Shown: positions 16,736 through 24,832 of the stretch, one piece after another
Position numbering within the stretch: position 1 is the stretch's first letter
Layout of the letters: each line of letters begins with the position of its first letter
Origin: Tenacibaculum pacificus
Lineage (GTDB): Bacteria; Bacteroidota; Bacteroidia; Flavobacteriales; Flavobacteriaceae
DNA length: 64,000 bases
Reading direction: 5' to 3'
Assembly: GCF_027941775.1 (NCBI RefSeq)
Contig: NZ_CP115917.1
Span: forward strand, 467,001 to 531,000
Program-made: the position numbers and the translations under genes
The notes under the pieces: model-generated
What the model saw: the letters and a program-made list of their open reading frames with translations, nothing else
Databases searched by the model: none
What the model was told of the DNA's origin: nothing

Positions 16736-16999
16736 TTACTCTTTTTTTATTCTATTTACGGTAATAACTCTAAAAGTACTTGTATTAATCGTAACTGTTA
16801 TATTATGATGTTTATTGATAATATAGAAGTTTTTACCTATTTTTTCGTAGTTTTCTAAAGCTGTGTCTTCTAACACTTTTCGAATAAGTATTTCTATTTC
16901 AAATTTAGAAAAAGCCATACCAAGCTTTTTATTTATCCTTTGATAAACAAGCTCGGTATAGCAAATGTTTCTTAGTATTTTATGTTTTATTGTCTCCAA
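16736..16999 (-). CDS. DUF3781-like small protein
   Basis: An 87-residue protein with no signal peptide or membrane segment. Its ending (FYIINKHHNITVTINTSTFR followed by VITVNRIKK) resembles the DUF3781 family, where a tryptophan or phenylalanine followed by a short beta-hairpin and a basic end is usual. This family assignment is from memory and is moderate. It lies between the epimerase and dehydrogenase genes with short gaps (29 and 17 bases), so it is probably co-transcribed with the hydroxyproline genes. No function is known to me. Confidence 0.65.
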   Translation of the reverse strand: METIKHKILRNICYTELVYQRINKKLGMAFSKFEIEILIRKVLEDTALENYEKIGKNFYIINKHHNITVTINTSTFRVITVNRIKKE

Positions 17000-17028
17000 T
17001 TCTTTTAAATCGAAAGATAACTCTTTTT

Positions 17029-18036
17029 TTAGATAACTTGAAATCCATGTGCATAAGGGTCATCTTGGTCATCAATAATAATATTATTGTAACCAAAAAC
17101 CTTTGCCCATCCCTGAATACTTGGTATAATTGCTGGTTTTCCGTCTAAAGTAGTTTCCTCTTCAACTCTACCAATAAATTTACTACCGATAAAACTTTCG
17201 TGAATAAATTCTTCTTTTAATTTAAGTTTTCCTTTTGCATGTAACTGTGCTAATCTAGCAGATGTACCTGTTCCACAAGGGCTTCTATCAATGGCTTTAT
17301 CACCATAAAAAACGGCATTTCTACCAGAAGAAGTTGGGTCAATTGGGTTACCTGTCCAAAGCATATGTGTTACATCTCTAATGGTATCATTTTCTGGATG
17401 AATAAACATATCAGGATATTTCTCATTAATGCTATTTCTAACAATTTGAGAATATTGAATGATTTTACTAGCTGTAAAATCGTGTACTCCAGAAAAGTTT
17501 TTCTGCGGATCTACAATAGCGTAGTAATTACCACCGTAAGCAACATCAAAAGTAATTTCACCTAATTCAGGACAGTCAATAGTTAAATTTTCTGCTGCTA
17601 AATAACTTTTTACGTTAGTTAATCTAACCCAGTCTACCTTTTTACCAGTTTGACCGTATTCAATATTTACTAAACCAGCAGGAGCTTCCATTTTAATTTT
17701 TCCTGGAACTTTAGGAGTAACTAAACCTTCTTCAATTGCAATAGTAATAGTACCGATAGTTCCGTGTCCACACATTGGTAAACAACCAGAAGTTTCAATA
17801 AATAAAATTCCAAAATCATTTTCAGGATTATGAGGAGGAAATAAAATACTTCCGCTCATCATATCACGTCCACGTGGTTCGAACATTAATCCTTTACGAA
17901 TCCAGTCATAATCTTTTAAAAAATGCTGGCGTTTTTCGCTCATATTTGCTCCAATTAAATTTGGACCTCCACCTGCTACAACTCTAACTGGGTTTCCACA
18001 CGTGTGTGCATCAACACAAAAAAATGTTTTTCTCAT
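17029..18036 (-). CDS. 4-hydroxyproline 2-epimerase (proline racemase family)
   Basis: Interconverts trans-4-hydroxy-L-proline and cis-4-hydroxy-D-proline, the entry step of bacterial hydroxyproline breakdown. Both catalytic cysteines of the racemase family are present: MCGHGTIG in the N-terminal half and SPCGTGTSA in the C-terminal half. A dehydratase of the same family would have threonine at the first or second position, so an epimerase is favoured. GRDMMSGSILFPP is typical of the hydroxyproline group. The ATG at 18034-18036 (MRKTFFCVDAHTCGNPVRVV) is preferred because family members begin at this point. An in-frame TTG at 18052-18054 would add only six unconserved residues. Confidence 0.88.
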   Translation of the reverse strand: MRKTFFCVDAHTCGNPVRVVAGGGPNLIGANMSEKRQHFLKDYDWIRKGLMFEPRGRDMMSGSILFPPHNPENDFGILFIETSGCLPMCGHGTIGTITIAIEEGLVTPKVPGKIKMEAPAGLVNIEYGQTGKKVDWVRLTNVKSYLAAENLTIDCPELGEITFDVAYGGNYYAIVDPQKNFSGVHDFTASKIIQYSQIVRNSINEKYPDMFIHPENDTIRDVTHMLWTGNPIDPTSSGRNAVFYGDKAIDRSPCGTGTSARLAQLHAKGKLKLKEEFIHESFIGSKFIGRVEEETTLDGKPAIIPSIQGWAKVFGYNNIIIDDQDDPYAHGFQVI

Positions 18037-18123
18037 ACTAAATTGAATAGCCAACTTGCACTCTTCCTTAGAAAAAACCTTTCAAAATTTCTTTAATTAA
18101 GAAAGCAAAGTTGGCATAGTTTT

Positions 18124-18181
18124 CAATTTCTTTAAATCATCAAAATAATAGGTAACTAATTTTGTTGATTTAAAGAAATTG
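18124..18181. repeat. 22-base inverted repeat between the hydroxyproline genes
   Basis: The left arm at 18124-18145 (CAATTTCTTTAAATCATC plus AAAA) pairs with 18160-18181 in 21 of 22 positions across a 14-base spacer. It lies between the aldehyde dehydrogenase stop and the epimerase start and is not followed by a T run on either strand. It could be an operator, a processing or stability hairpin, or a weak attenuator. Confidence 0.7.
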
Positions 18182-18219
18182 TTAATGTTTATTAATTTAA
18201 CTGTTCTTCTGTAAGTTTA

Positions 18220-19746
18220 TTAATTTCTTAATTCACTAGGTAATAATTCTGTTGGCCAATCTTGAAAACTAAATGGTCTTATCCATCTTTTAATAGCTCC
18301 TAAACCTACTGCTGTAAATCTAGAATCTGAAGATGCTGGGTAAGGTCCACCATGTGTCATAGACTCACAAACTTCTACACCTGTTGGTACTCCGTTAAAA
18401 ATAATTCTTCCTACTTTAGCTTGTAAAGCATCTGCTACAGCTGGTAATTCAGCAAAATCTTCTTGTTCAGCTAATACAGTACCTGTTAATTGACCGTCTA
18501 AACTATCAATAACTTGTACTAATTCAGCTTGGTCTTTTGCTTTTACAACTAAAGAAAAAGGACCAAAAACTTCTGTATGCATTTTAGGATTTGCTAAAAA
18601 GTCAGCTCCTGATACAGCACATATTGTTGATGCTGCAAAGTTAGGTTCAACACTTCCTGCTACTTGAGCAACAACTTCAACACCTGGTTGAGAAGTAACT
18701 ATTTCACCGTTTGATACAAAACCGTCTTTAATATTTGGGTGTAACATACATTGTGGTGCAATTGCTACTGTTTTTTCTGCTAAATCTTTAACAAAAGCAT
18801 CAGTTTTATCACCAGCAAGAGTTAATAATAATCCTGGTTTAGTACAGAATTGACCTGTTCCCATAGTAATTGAACCTGCATAAGTAGAAGCTGTTGCTTC
18901 AGACTTATTTTCAATTACATTTGGCATTACTACTACTGGATTGATACTTCCCATTTCAGCAAATACTGGAATTGGTTCAGTTCTTTCACCAGCTAAGTTA
19001 TAAAGTGCTCTACCACCAGCAATACTTCCTGTAAAACCTACAGCTTTTACCTTCGGATGTTTTACTAATGCGCTACCAACAACTCTTCCACTTCCTGTAA
19101 TGTTTGAAAACACACCATTTGGCATTCCTGTTTTTTCTGCTGCTTTAATAATTGCTGAAGCAACTAATTCACCAGTTCCAGAGTGCATTGCGTGTGACTT
19201 TACAATTACTGGACATCCTGATGCTAATGCACTAGCAGTATCTCCACCTGCAGTTGAAAATGCTAATGGAAAGTTACTTGCTGCAAATACAACAACAGGT
19301 CCTAAAGGAATTGAAGTTTTTCTGATATCTGATTTTGGTAATGGTTGTCTTGTTGGAATTGCTTCATCAATAGTAACACTTCTCCATTCGTCTTTTAAAA
19401 TTAAGTCAGCAAAAGCTCTTAATTGACCAATAGTTCTACCTCTTTCTCCTTGAGCTCTTCCTTCTGGTAAACCTGATTCAGACATATACATATCTGTAAG
19501 TTCAGTATCTAAAGCTAAAATTTCATCTGCTATTGCATTTAAGAATTCTGCTCTTTTTTCTCCTGAAACTTTACGATACTCTTTAAATGCGCTATCAGCT
19601 AATGCTACAGCTTCGTTAACCTCTTCTAAAGTTGCTTGAAAAAAAGGTGTTGGATTTTGTATATTTAACTTAGGATTTACTGTTTGATGAGTGGTAGTTC
19701 CTGTAGCTTTTAATTGATTTCCGATATAATTCTTCCCTGTAATCAT
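18220..19746 (-). CDS. Alpha-ketoglutaric semialdehyde dehydrogenase
   Basis: Oxidises 2,5-dioxopentanoate to 2-oxoglutarate, the last step of hydroxyproline breakdown. It is a 508-residue aldehyde dehydrogenase whose motifs fit this branch: GPVVVFAASNFPLAFSTAGG for NAD(P) binding, GFTGSIAGGRAL, the catalytic base in AEMGSINPV and the nucleophile cysteine in GQFCTKPGL. The ending SMTHGGPYPASSDSRFTAVG and IKRWIRPFSFQDWP is also typical. It shares the strand with the epimerase and lies downstream of the deaminase remnant at 19994-20491. It might also act on aminoadipate semialdehyde produced by the nearby phospholyase fusion; that is inference only. Confidence 0.88.
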   Translation of the reverse strand: MITGKNYIGNQLKATGTTTHQTVNPKLNIQNPTPFFQATLEEVNEAVALADSAFKEYRKVSGEKRAEFLNAIADEILALDTELTDMYMSESGLPEGRAQGERGRTIGQLRAFADLILKDEWRSVTIDEAIPTRQPLPKSDIRKTSIPLGPVVVFAASNFPLAFSTAGGDTASALASGCPVIVKSHAMHSGTGELVASAIIKAAEKTGMPNGVFSNITGSGRVVGSALVKHPKVKAVGFTGSIAGGRALYNLAGERTEPIPVFAEMGSINPVVVMPNVIENKSEATASTYAGSITMGTGQFCTKPGLLLTLAGDKTDAFVKDLAEKTVAIAPQCMLHPNIKDGFVSNGEIVTSQPGVEVVAQVAGSVEPNFAASTICAVSGADFLANPKMHTEVFGPFSLVVKAKDQAELVQVIDSLDGQLTGTVLAEQEDFAELPAVADALQAKVGRIIFNGVPTGVEVCESMTHGGPYPASSDSRFTAVGLGAIKRWIRPFSFQDWPTELLPSELRN

Positions 19747-19876
19747 TAGATATTGTTTTTTTTAATGTACGATGACATTTAGTGATTTTTAAGTGTTTAA
19801 AGATATTGATTTTAATTTAAAAATCAATACCTTTTTTTGAGCACCTTCTTTATTAAAAGGCCTGTTGAAACCCGCA

Positions 19877-19909
19877 AAATCATTGCCTCAAAAAATGAAG
19901 CAATGATTT
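19877..19909. terminator. Hairpin between the deaminase remnant and the aldehyde dehydrogenase gene
   Basis: AAATCATTGC (19877-19886) pairs with GCAATGATTT (19900-19909), plus three inner pairs and a short A loop. Only about four T residues follow on the minus strand, so termination is not certain. The rest of 19747-19993 shows no gene. Confidence 0.35.
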
Positions 19910-19993
19910 GTTTAATGGTATTAAATATGTATCATTTTAAAACTTTTATACTATTAAATAAGTAAAAAAAATAATGATTTTATCTAAAAATAG

Positions 19994-20491
19994 TTAATTC
20001 TTTGTATGCAGGTAATGTAGTTCTAGTTCTTTTAACCATTTTTTTTTAATAGCTAAAAGAGATTCTCTTCTTTACCAATTAAAGGTACACGAGGCTCTCG
20101 TACATTTTCAGTACCGATACCAGAGTAGAAACCCTTACTAATTCAATGTTTTGTATTAATTTAGAATTTATGTATAACTTTTAATAAAGGTAAGAACCAA
20201 TGTTAGATTTATCTAGCTTGATCATCTTTTCCTGATTTTATAAGTTAAAGATAGTAAAAGTCTCTGTTAGAAATACAGATAACTAAATCTGCAACTCCAC
20301 CTATCAGTACTAATATAAATACTTTCTAAAGCTAAAGTATCTAAAATGTACTATCTAAATTAATTCCAATAATAACTGGCATCTAATTGTGCATTAATAT
20401 TTAATTGAAAGTTAACTAAATCCAATGTATCTTCGTTAGTGAATTTAGTTGTAGTAACTTCAGGCATAATGTCTTCCCAATTTATATTTAT
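19994..20491 (-). pseudogene. Remnant of DapA-family 1-pyrroline-4-hydroxy-2-carboxylate deaminase
   Basis: The intact enzyme converts 1-pyrroline-4-hydroxy-2-carboxylate to ketoglutaric semialdehyde, step three of the hydroxyproline route, and is about 300 residues long. Here only 498 bases remain. The N-terminal remnant reads NINWEDIMPEVTTTKFT then LDLVNFQLNINAQLDA, with ATA (20489-20491) where the start ATG is expected. The C-terminal remnant, spread over several frames, reads WFLPLLK, then KLIQNIELVRVST, then GIGTENVREPRVPLIGKE (about 20060-20165), ending at a TAA at 19994-19996. About 150 central codons are missing, and multiple stops and shifts separate the pieces. The order matches the hydroxyproline cluster. 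This level of decay cannot be sequencing error. The family match rests on motifs recalled from memory. Confidence 0.85.
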
Positions 20492-20511
20492 GTTCTTTTT
20501 TTGGTGCAAGC

Positions 20512-20549
20512 TTATATTAGATTTGCAAATTTATATCAGATTTGTAAAT
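20512..20549. promoter_or_regulatory. Tandem 19-base direct repeat, candidate AraC-type operator
   Basis: TTATATTAGATTTGCAAAT (20512-20530) is followed at once by TTATATCAGATTTGTAAAT (20531-20549), with 17 of 19 positions identical. It lies in the divergent region between the deaminase remnant and the AraC-family gene, where its operator would be expected. AraC-type proteins usually bind direct repeats spaced about two helical turns. Confidence 0.55.
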
Positions 20550-20658
20550 TTTTTTGATTAATTTCTAACTATTGGTAGTAGTATATTACCTTTTTTTTGC
20601 TTTTTAGCATGTTAATAGGTGAATATTTTATAAATTTATAAAAAATATTTTTAAATAC

Positions 20659-21498
20659 ATGAAAGTTTTACCATTTAAAATTCCAAAAACTAAAAATTTA
20701 GGATTAATATATCAAGAAGATAATGGCGCATTTTTCTATGATAAATTTCATCAGCATGAAGAAATTCAACTATGTTATATTGTTAAAGGAGAAGGTACTT
20801 TAATTGTAGGAGATACGGTTAACGAATATAAATCTAATGATATTTTAGTTATTGCAGGTAATCAACCTCACGTTTTTAAAAGTGATACTTCTAGGATAAA
20901 AAACTCTTCAATGATTTCGCTTTTCTTTACTCAAAAATCATTTGGAGAAACGTTTTTTGAATTAGATGATTTTAAAGATATCGCAACTTTTTTTAATATT
21001 GCTAAAAATAGTTTTAGAGTCAAATCGAACAATAAAAAATTAAGAAGATATTTTTTAAAATTACAAAAAAGTAGGGATTTATTAAAGTTTATTGTTTTTA
21101 TAAGGATAGTCGATGTTATTTTAAAATCAGAAACAGAATCTCTTTCGTCATTTGTTTATGAAAAAAAATATACAGATAATGAAGGAAAACGAATGAGAGA
21201 TATTATGGATTATACATTGAGTAACTATAATAAAAAAATAGAATTAGAAGATATTGCTGCTGTTGCAAATATGACTTCTAATGCTTTTTGTAGATATTTT
21301 AAGCAGAGAACAAATAAAACATTTTTTACTTTTTTAAATGAGTTAAGAATTGAAACTGCTTGTAAATTATTACAAAATAAAGATTATTCTATTATTGAAG
21401 TGTCAGAGAAATCTGGATTCAAGAATATTTCAAATTTCAACAGAAAATTTAAAGAATTAAAAAATAAAACGCCATCAAATTATCGATTAAATTATTAA
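20659..21498 (+). CDS. AraC-family transcriptional regulator with cupin sensor domain
   Basis: A 279-residue protein. The N-terminal cupin-like half (about 10-100) contains FHQHEEIQLCYIVKGEGTLIVG, fitting small-molecule sensing. The C-terminal half (about 180-279) has two helix-turn-helix units, with SNAFCRYFKQRTNKTFFTFL, and VSEKSGFKNISNFNRKFKELK followed by PSNYR. It faces away from the hydroxyproline genes and has a 19-base tandem repeat just upstream, so it most likely controls that cluster in response to a pathway intermediate. The specific effector is not readable from sequence. Confidence 0.88.
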   Translation: MKVLPFKIPKTKNLGLIYQEDNGAFFYDKFHQHEEIQLCYIVKGEGTLIVGDTVNEYKSNDILVIAGNQPHVFKSDTSRIKNSSMISLFFTQKSFGETFFELDDFKDIATFFNIAKNSFRVKSNNKKLRRYFLKLQKSRDLLKFIVFIRIVDVILKSETESLSSFVYEKKYTDNEGKRMRDIMDYTLSNYNKKIELEDIAAVANMTSNAFCRYFKQRTNKTFFTFLNELRIETACKLLQNKDYSIIEVSEKSGFKNISNFNRKFKELKNKTPSNYRLNY

Positions 21499-21598
21499 AT
21501 TACCATAAAAAACCAACTATAAATGTGTTTTATTTAAAAATAAAACTATTTACGGTAATTATTGGTTATATTTGGTGACTATTTCTTAAACTTAAAAC

Positions 21599-22564
21599 AT
21601 GAACAAATTTATATTATTCTTTTTCTTTATTTTAATTACAAAAATTTCAGCTCAAGAAACATTACCTATTTACGCAGATTATTTATCTGACAATACTTAT
21701 TTATTACATCCAGCAGCAGCGGGTATTGGAAGCTGTGGGAAATTACGTGTAACAGCTCGTCAGCAATGGGTAGGGGTAAAAGATGCTCCTTCTTTACAAA
21801 CAGCAAGTTTTCATGCAAAATTTAACGAAAATTCAAAAGGAGCGTATGGTTTAATTCTTTTTAATGATAAAAACGGATATCATTCTCAAAAAGGATTGCA
21901 AGGTACGTATGCATATCATTTAGATATGGGGAATGAAAATTTATTCAAGCAATTATCATTTGGATTATCAATGTCTATGGTGCAAAATGAAGTAAATCAA
22001 GAGGACTTTAAAGGTGATCCTATGGTTGAGCAAATAAGAATAAGTGATTTTTATTTTAATGCTGATTTTGGTATGGCATATCATTATAAAGGTTTTTCAT
22101 CATATTTAACTATTAAAAACATAATGTTATCAGCAAAGAATGATTTAAATCCTGATTTTGAATCTCTAAATTTGAGAAACTATATTTTAGGAGCTGGTTA
22201 CTTTTTTGGCGATAAAAATAAATTACAATTTGAACCTTCTGTAATGTTTCAATATAAAGATATAACTGGTGAGAAAATTGCTGATTTAAACTTTAAGGCT
22301 TACAAGCAATTTGATACCACACAATTATGGGCGGCTTTATCTTATAGAAGAAGTTTTGATAGTAGTGCCTTTGGTGATGCAAATTATGTAACTCCAATTG
22401 TAGGTTTAAATTATCAAAATTTAATGTTTGCTTATACATATACACAACAAACAGGAGATATTGTATATTCTAATGGAGGTTTTCATCAAATTTCTTTTGG
22501 TATGAATGTTTTGTGTAGAAAGCGTAGAGCTTCAGCGTGTCCTAATATTAATGGAAGTTTCTAG
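21599..22564 (+). CDS. PorP/SprF-family type IX secretion membrane protein
   Basis: A 321-residue predicted outer-membrane beta-barrel. Signal peptide residues 1-19 (ending ISAQ) are followed by the family opening ADYLSDNTYLLHPAAAGIG, then the RVTARQQWVGVKDAP segment and alternating barrel strands. PorP/SprF proteins partner with specific type IX secretion cargo or adhesins. This copy stands alone, without an adjacent large secreted protein. A TATATTTG box at 21567-21574 may be the promoter -7 element, but no matching upstream box was found. Its stop overlaps the stop region of the convergent murI gene by four bases. Confidence 0.85.
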   Translation: MNKFILFFFFILITKISAQETLPIYADYLSDNTYLLHPAAAGIGSCGKLRVTARQQWVGVKDAPSLQTASFHAKFNENSKGAYGLILFNDKNGYHSQKGLQGTYAYHLDMGNENLFKQLSFGLSMSMVQNEVNQEDFKGDPMVEQIRISDFYFNADFGMAYHYKGFSSYLTIKNIMLSAKNDLNPDFESLNLRNYILGAGYFFGDKNKLQFEPSVMFQYKDITGEKIADLNFKAYKQFDTTQLWAALSYRRSFDSSAFGDANYVTPIVGLNYQNLMFAYTYTQQTGDIVYSNGGFHQISFGMNVLCRKRRASACPNINGSF

Positions 22565-23355
22565 AAATCTAAATAATTTATAATAGCTTTTTTGTAGTCT
22601 TTTAAAATAATATCTAGAACACTTTTATCTTTATTGATGTAAAAAGTGTTGTAGGTATTTTTTTTTGCAGTACTAATAAGATTGTTTTCTGCTAATATTT
22701 TTTTTGTTTGTTTAGCAACTGCTTCTCCGGAATCAATAATAGTAACGCTACTACCTACAATTTTTTTTATTTGTGGAATTAAATAGGGGTAATGTGTACA
22801 TCCTAAAACAATACAATCACATTTAGAAGAAAGCATTAAGCTTAAATGCTTATTTAGTAAGTTGGTCATTTCTATTGATTCTATTTTACCTTCTTCAATA
22901 AGTTGAACAAGCCCATTACCAACTTGTTCCATAATTATAATATCACTATTAATACTAGCTGATGTTTTTTCAAATAAAGCACTATTAAGTGTTCCTTTTG
23001 TAGCTAATATTCCTATGGTACCTGTTTTAGTTTGGATAGATGCCGTTTTAATTGCTGGTTCAATTCCTATTATAGGAATTGAATAATTACTTCTTAAATA
23101 GTCAATAGCATTTGTAGTAGCTGTATTACAAGCAACAACTATTAGTTTACAGCCTTTATTAATTAAAAACTCTGTGTTTTTAATAGATAAATCAAGAATT
23201 TCTTCTTTTGATTTTTGCCCATATGGCGCATTTTTACTGTCGGATAAGTAAATAGTACTTTCGTTTGGTAATAAGACATTAATTTCTTTCCAGATTGATG
23301 TTCCACCAATTCCAGAATCAAAAATACCGATAGGTTGTTGTGCTTTAGTAATCAT
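22561..23355 (-). CDS. murI: Glutamate racemase
   Basis: Makes D-glutamate for peptidoglycan. It is a 264-residue protein with the family motifs IGIFDSGIGGTSIWKEI, SKNAPYG, the first catalytic cysteine in VVACNTATTNA and the second in LGCTHYPYL. Cytoplasmic. It ends the conserved Bacteroidetes block porG-uppS-bamA-skp-skp-murI but is separated from skp by a perfect terminator hairpin. Confidence 0.95.
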   Translation of the reverse strand: MITKAQQPIGIFDSGIGGTSIWKEINVLLPNESTIYLSDSKNAPYGQKSKEEILDLSIKNTEFLINKGCKLIVVACNTATTNAIDYLRSNYSIPIIGIEPAIKTASIQTKTGTIGILATKGTLNSALFEKTSASINSDIIIMEQVGNGLVQLIEEGKIESIEMTNLLNKHLSLMLSSKCDCIVLGCTHYPYLIPQIKKIVGSSVTIIDSGEAVAKQTKKILAENNLISTAKKNTYNTFYINKDKSVLDIILKDYKKAIINYLDF

Positions 23356-23368
23356 ATATTACAAAAGT

Positions 23369-23398
23369 AAAAATCCTGCTGAATTCAGCAGGATTTTT
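23369..23398 (-). terminator. Rho-independent terminator after the skp pair
   Basis: A 30-base perfect palindrome centred on GAATTC (AAAAATCCTGCTGAA and its complement), ending in a T run on both strands. It lies between the second skp-like gene and murI. Confidence 0.85.
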
Positions 23399-23419
23399 AT
23401 AATATATTTTTAAGTTTTA

Positions 23420-23929
23420 TTAAAAACCTAATTTAGCTTTCACAGCTCCATAAATATCTTCTCCTTTTTCGTAAACGATTAATCCTTTACCAGGGGCAGC
23501 ATCATATACGTAAATAATTCCTTTAGCAGCAGCAACATCTTTAATAGCTTGCTCAGCTTTCTTTAAAATAGGAAGTGTTTTTTCTTGATATTTTCTTTGC
23601 ATTTCCTGTCCTGCAGATTGTTCAGCCTTTGTAAGACGTTGTCTATCTTGTTGAACCTCTATAGCTCTTTTTTGATTAACTTCTTGCGTTTGACTTTTAC
23701 CTTCAGCTTCGTATTTTTTAATTTTAGCTTCTAGTTTTTTGTACATCGCTTCAATATCATCACGATATGTTTTATTTAATTTTTCTAGCTCAGCTTTCAT
23801 AGACTTGGTAGCTGGCATTTCAGATAATAACTTATCAGTGTTTATATGTGCCGTTTTTTGTGCATTTGCGATACCACCTAATCCAATTGTAAAAATTGCA
23901 ACTAATAATAGGGTTTTAAAATGTTTCAT
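23420..23929 (-). CDS. OmpH/Skp-family periplasmic chaperone
   Basis: A chaperone for outer-membrane proteins. It has a 169-residue length, a signal peptide ending at NAQ (about residue 23), and a long charged coiled-coil segment (about 45-120), rich in K, E and Q, followed by LPILKKAEQAIKDVAAAKGIIYVYDAAPG, which is typical of Bacteroidetes OmpH. It sits directly after a longer paralogue and bamA, consistent with barrel assembly. Confidence 0.88.
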   Translation of the reverse strand: MKHFKTLLLVAIFTIGLGGIANAQKTAHINTDKLLSEMPATKSMKAELEKLNKTYRDDIEAMYKKLEAKIKKYEAEGKSQTQEVNQKRAIEVQQDRQRLTKAEQSAGQEMQRKYQEKTLPILKKAEQAIKDVAAAKGIIYVYDAAPGKGLIVYEKGEDIYGAVKAKLGF

Positions 23930-23977
23930 CTTTGTTTTTTAATTTAATTTAGGTTCTCTATTCTTGATTTACTTATT

Positions 23978-24766
23978 CTATTTTTCCAATGCTTTTTTCT
24001 TAGCATCTTCTTTTAATTTTCTTGCAGCATCTTTCTTTTGTTTTAATTCTTCTCTTGCATCTGCAATCTTTTTTAACTTAGCTGCTCTTTTTTCTTCAAT
24101 ACGTTTAGCTCTTTCAACTCTATCAGATTGTTTTTTCTTTTTAAGAGTTTCTTTTTTAGCTATTCTTTCTTTCTGAGCATCACTTAAACCTTCATTTTTA
24201 AGTAATTCTTTTTTAGCTGCAATCTTATCTCTTTTTTCTTGTTTTTTCTGATCAATATTAATCATTTTCACAACAAGTTCGCTAATATCGTGTTTTTTGT
24301 TTGAATACAGCATTACTAAATCACCTGATTTGTCAAAAACAAAATCATATTTTTTTCTTGAAGCAATTGTTTGAACAGCACTATAAACCTGATCTTGAAT
24401 AGGCTTTATTAATTGTCTTCTTAAATTATACATATCTCCTTGAGGACCAAAGTATAATGATTCTAATCTTCGTAAAGCTTCTTGTTTTATGGTAATATCT
24501 TCCTCACGTTCTAAAACTAAATCTTTTGTTAAAATAACTTTTTCATTAGTTAAATCAGTTTTTAAAACTTCTATAGCTCTAGCTTCTTTGTCTAATTTTG
24601 TTTTCCATTTTTCAACTTTAGCGTCTAAGGAGTTTTGTGCCTCTAAATATTCAGGAATATTTATAAGTATATACTCCATATCAATATACGCTATACGTTG
24701 ACTTTTTTGTGCAACAATACTGCTTGTAATAAGTAAAAGAACGATTGATAAAATTATTTTCTTCAT
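23978..24766 (-). CDS. OmpH/Skp-family chaperone, long form
   Basis: A 262-residue paralogue of the downstream Skp-like protein. The signal peptide ends near residue 19 (IVAQ). A core like OmpH (about 20-160) starts RIAYIDMEYILINIPEY and includes YDFVFDKSGDLVMLYSNKK. It is extended by a highly charged K/E/R coiled-coil tail (about 175-262). The tail makes it much longer than standard Skp. It lies 66 bases downstream of bamA and 48 bases upstream of the shorter paralogue. Confidence 0.85.
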   Translation of the reverse strand: MKKIILSIVLLLITSSIVAQKSQRIAYIDMEYILINIPEYLEAQNSLDAKVEKWKTKLDKEARAIEVLKTDLTNEKVILTKDLVLEREEDITIKQEALRRLESLYFGPQGDMYNLRRQLIKPIQDQVYSAVQTIASRKKYDFVFDKSGDLVMLYSNKKHDISELVVKMINIDQKKQEKRDKIAAKKELLKNEGLSDAQKERIAKKETLKKKKQSDRVERAKRIEEKRAAKLKKIADAREELKQKKDAARKLKEDAKKKALEK

Positions 24767-24832
24767 CTTGCTATAATGTATTTAGAAAAAACCGTGCCAA
24801 AAAATGAAACTTATTTCAAAAGTAAACTTTTT

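Noticed and set aside
18037..18054. A TTG start that would extend the epimerase by six residues
   Set aside because: Family members start at the ATG at 18034-18036; no clear binding site precedes the TTG.
19100..19426. An open frame on the plus strand opposite the semialdehyde dehydrogenase gene
   Set aside because: It is antisense to strongly conserved dehydrogenase sequence with no recognisable protein features; a shadow frame in codon-biased DNA.
21567..21574. TATATTTG upstream of the PorP/SprF gene as a full promoter
   Set aside because: No TTG or TTTG at the required 17-23 base distance; only a half-site.
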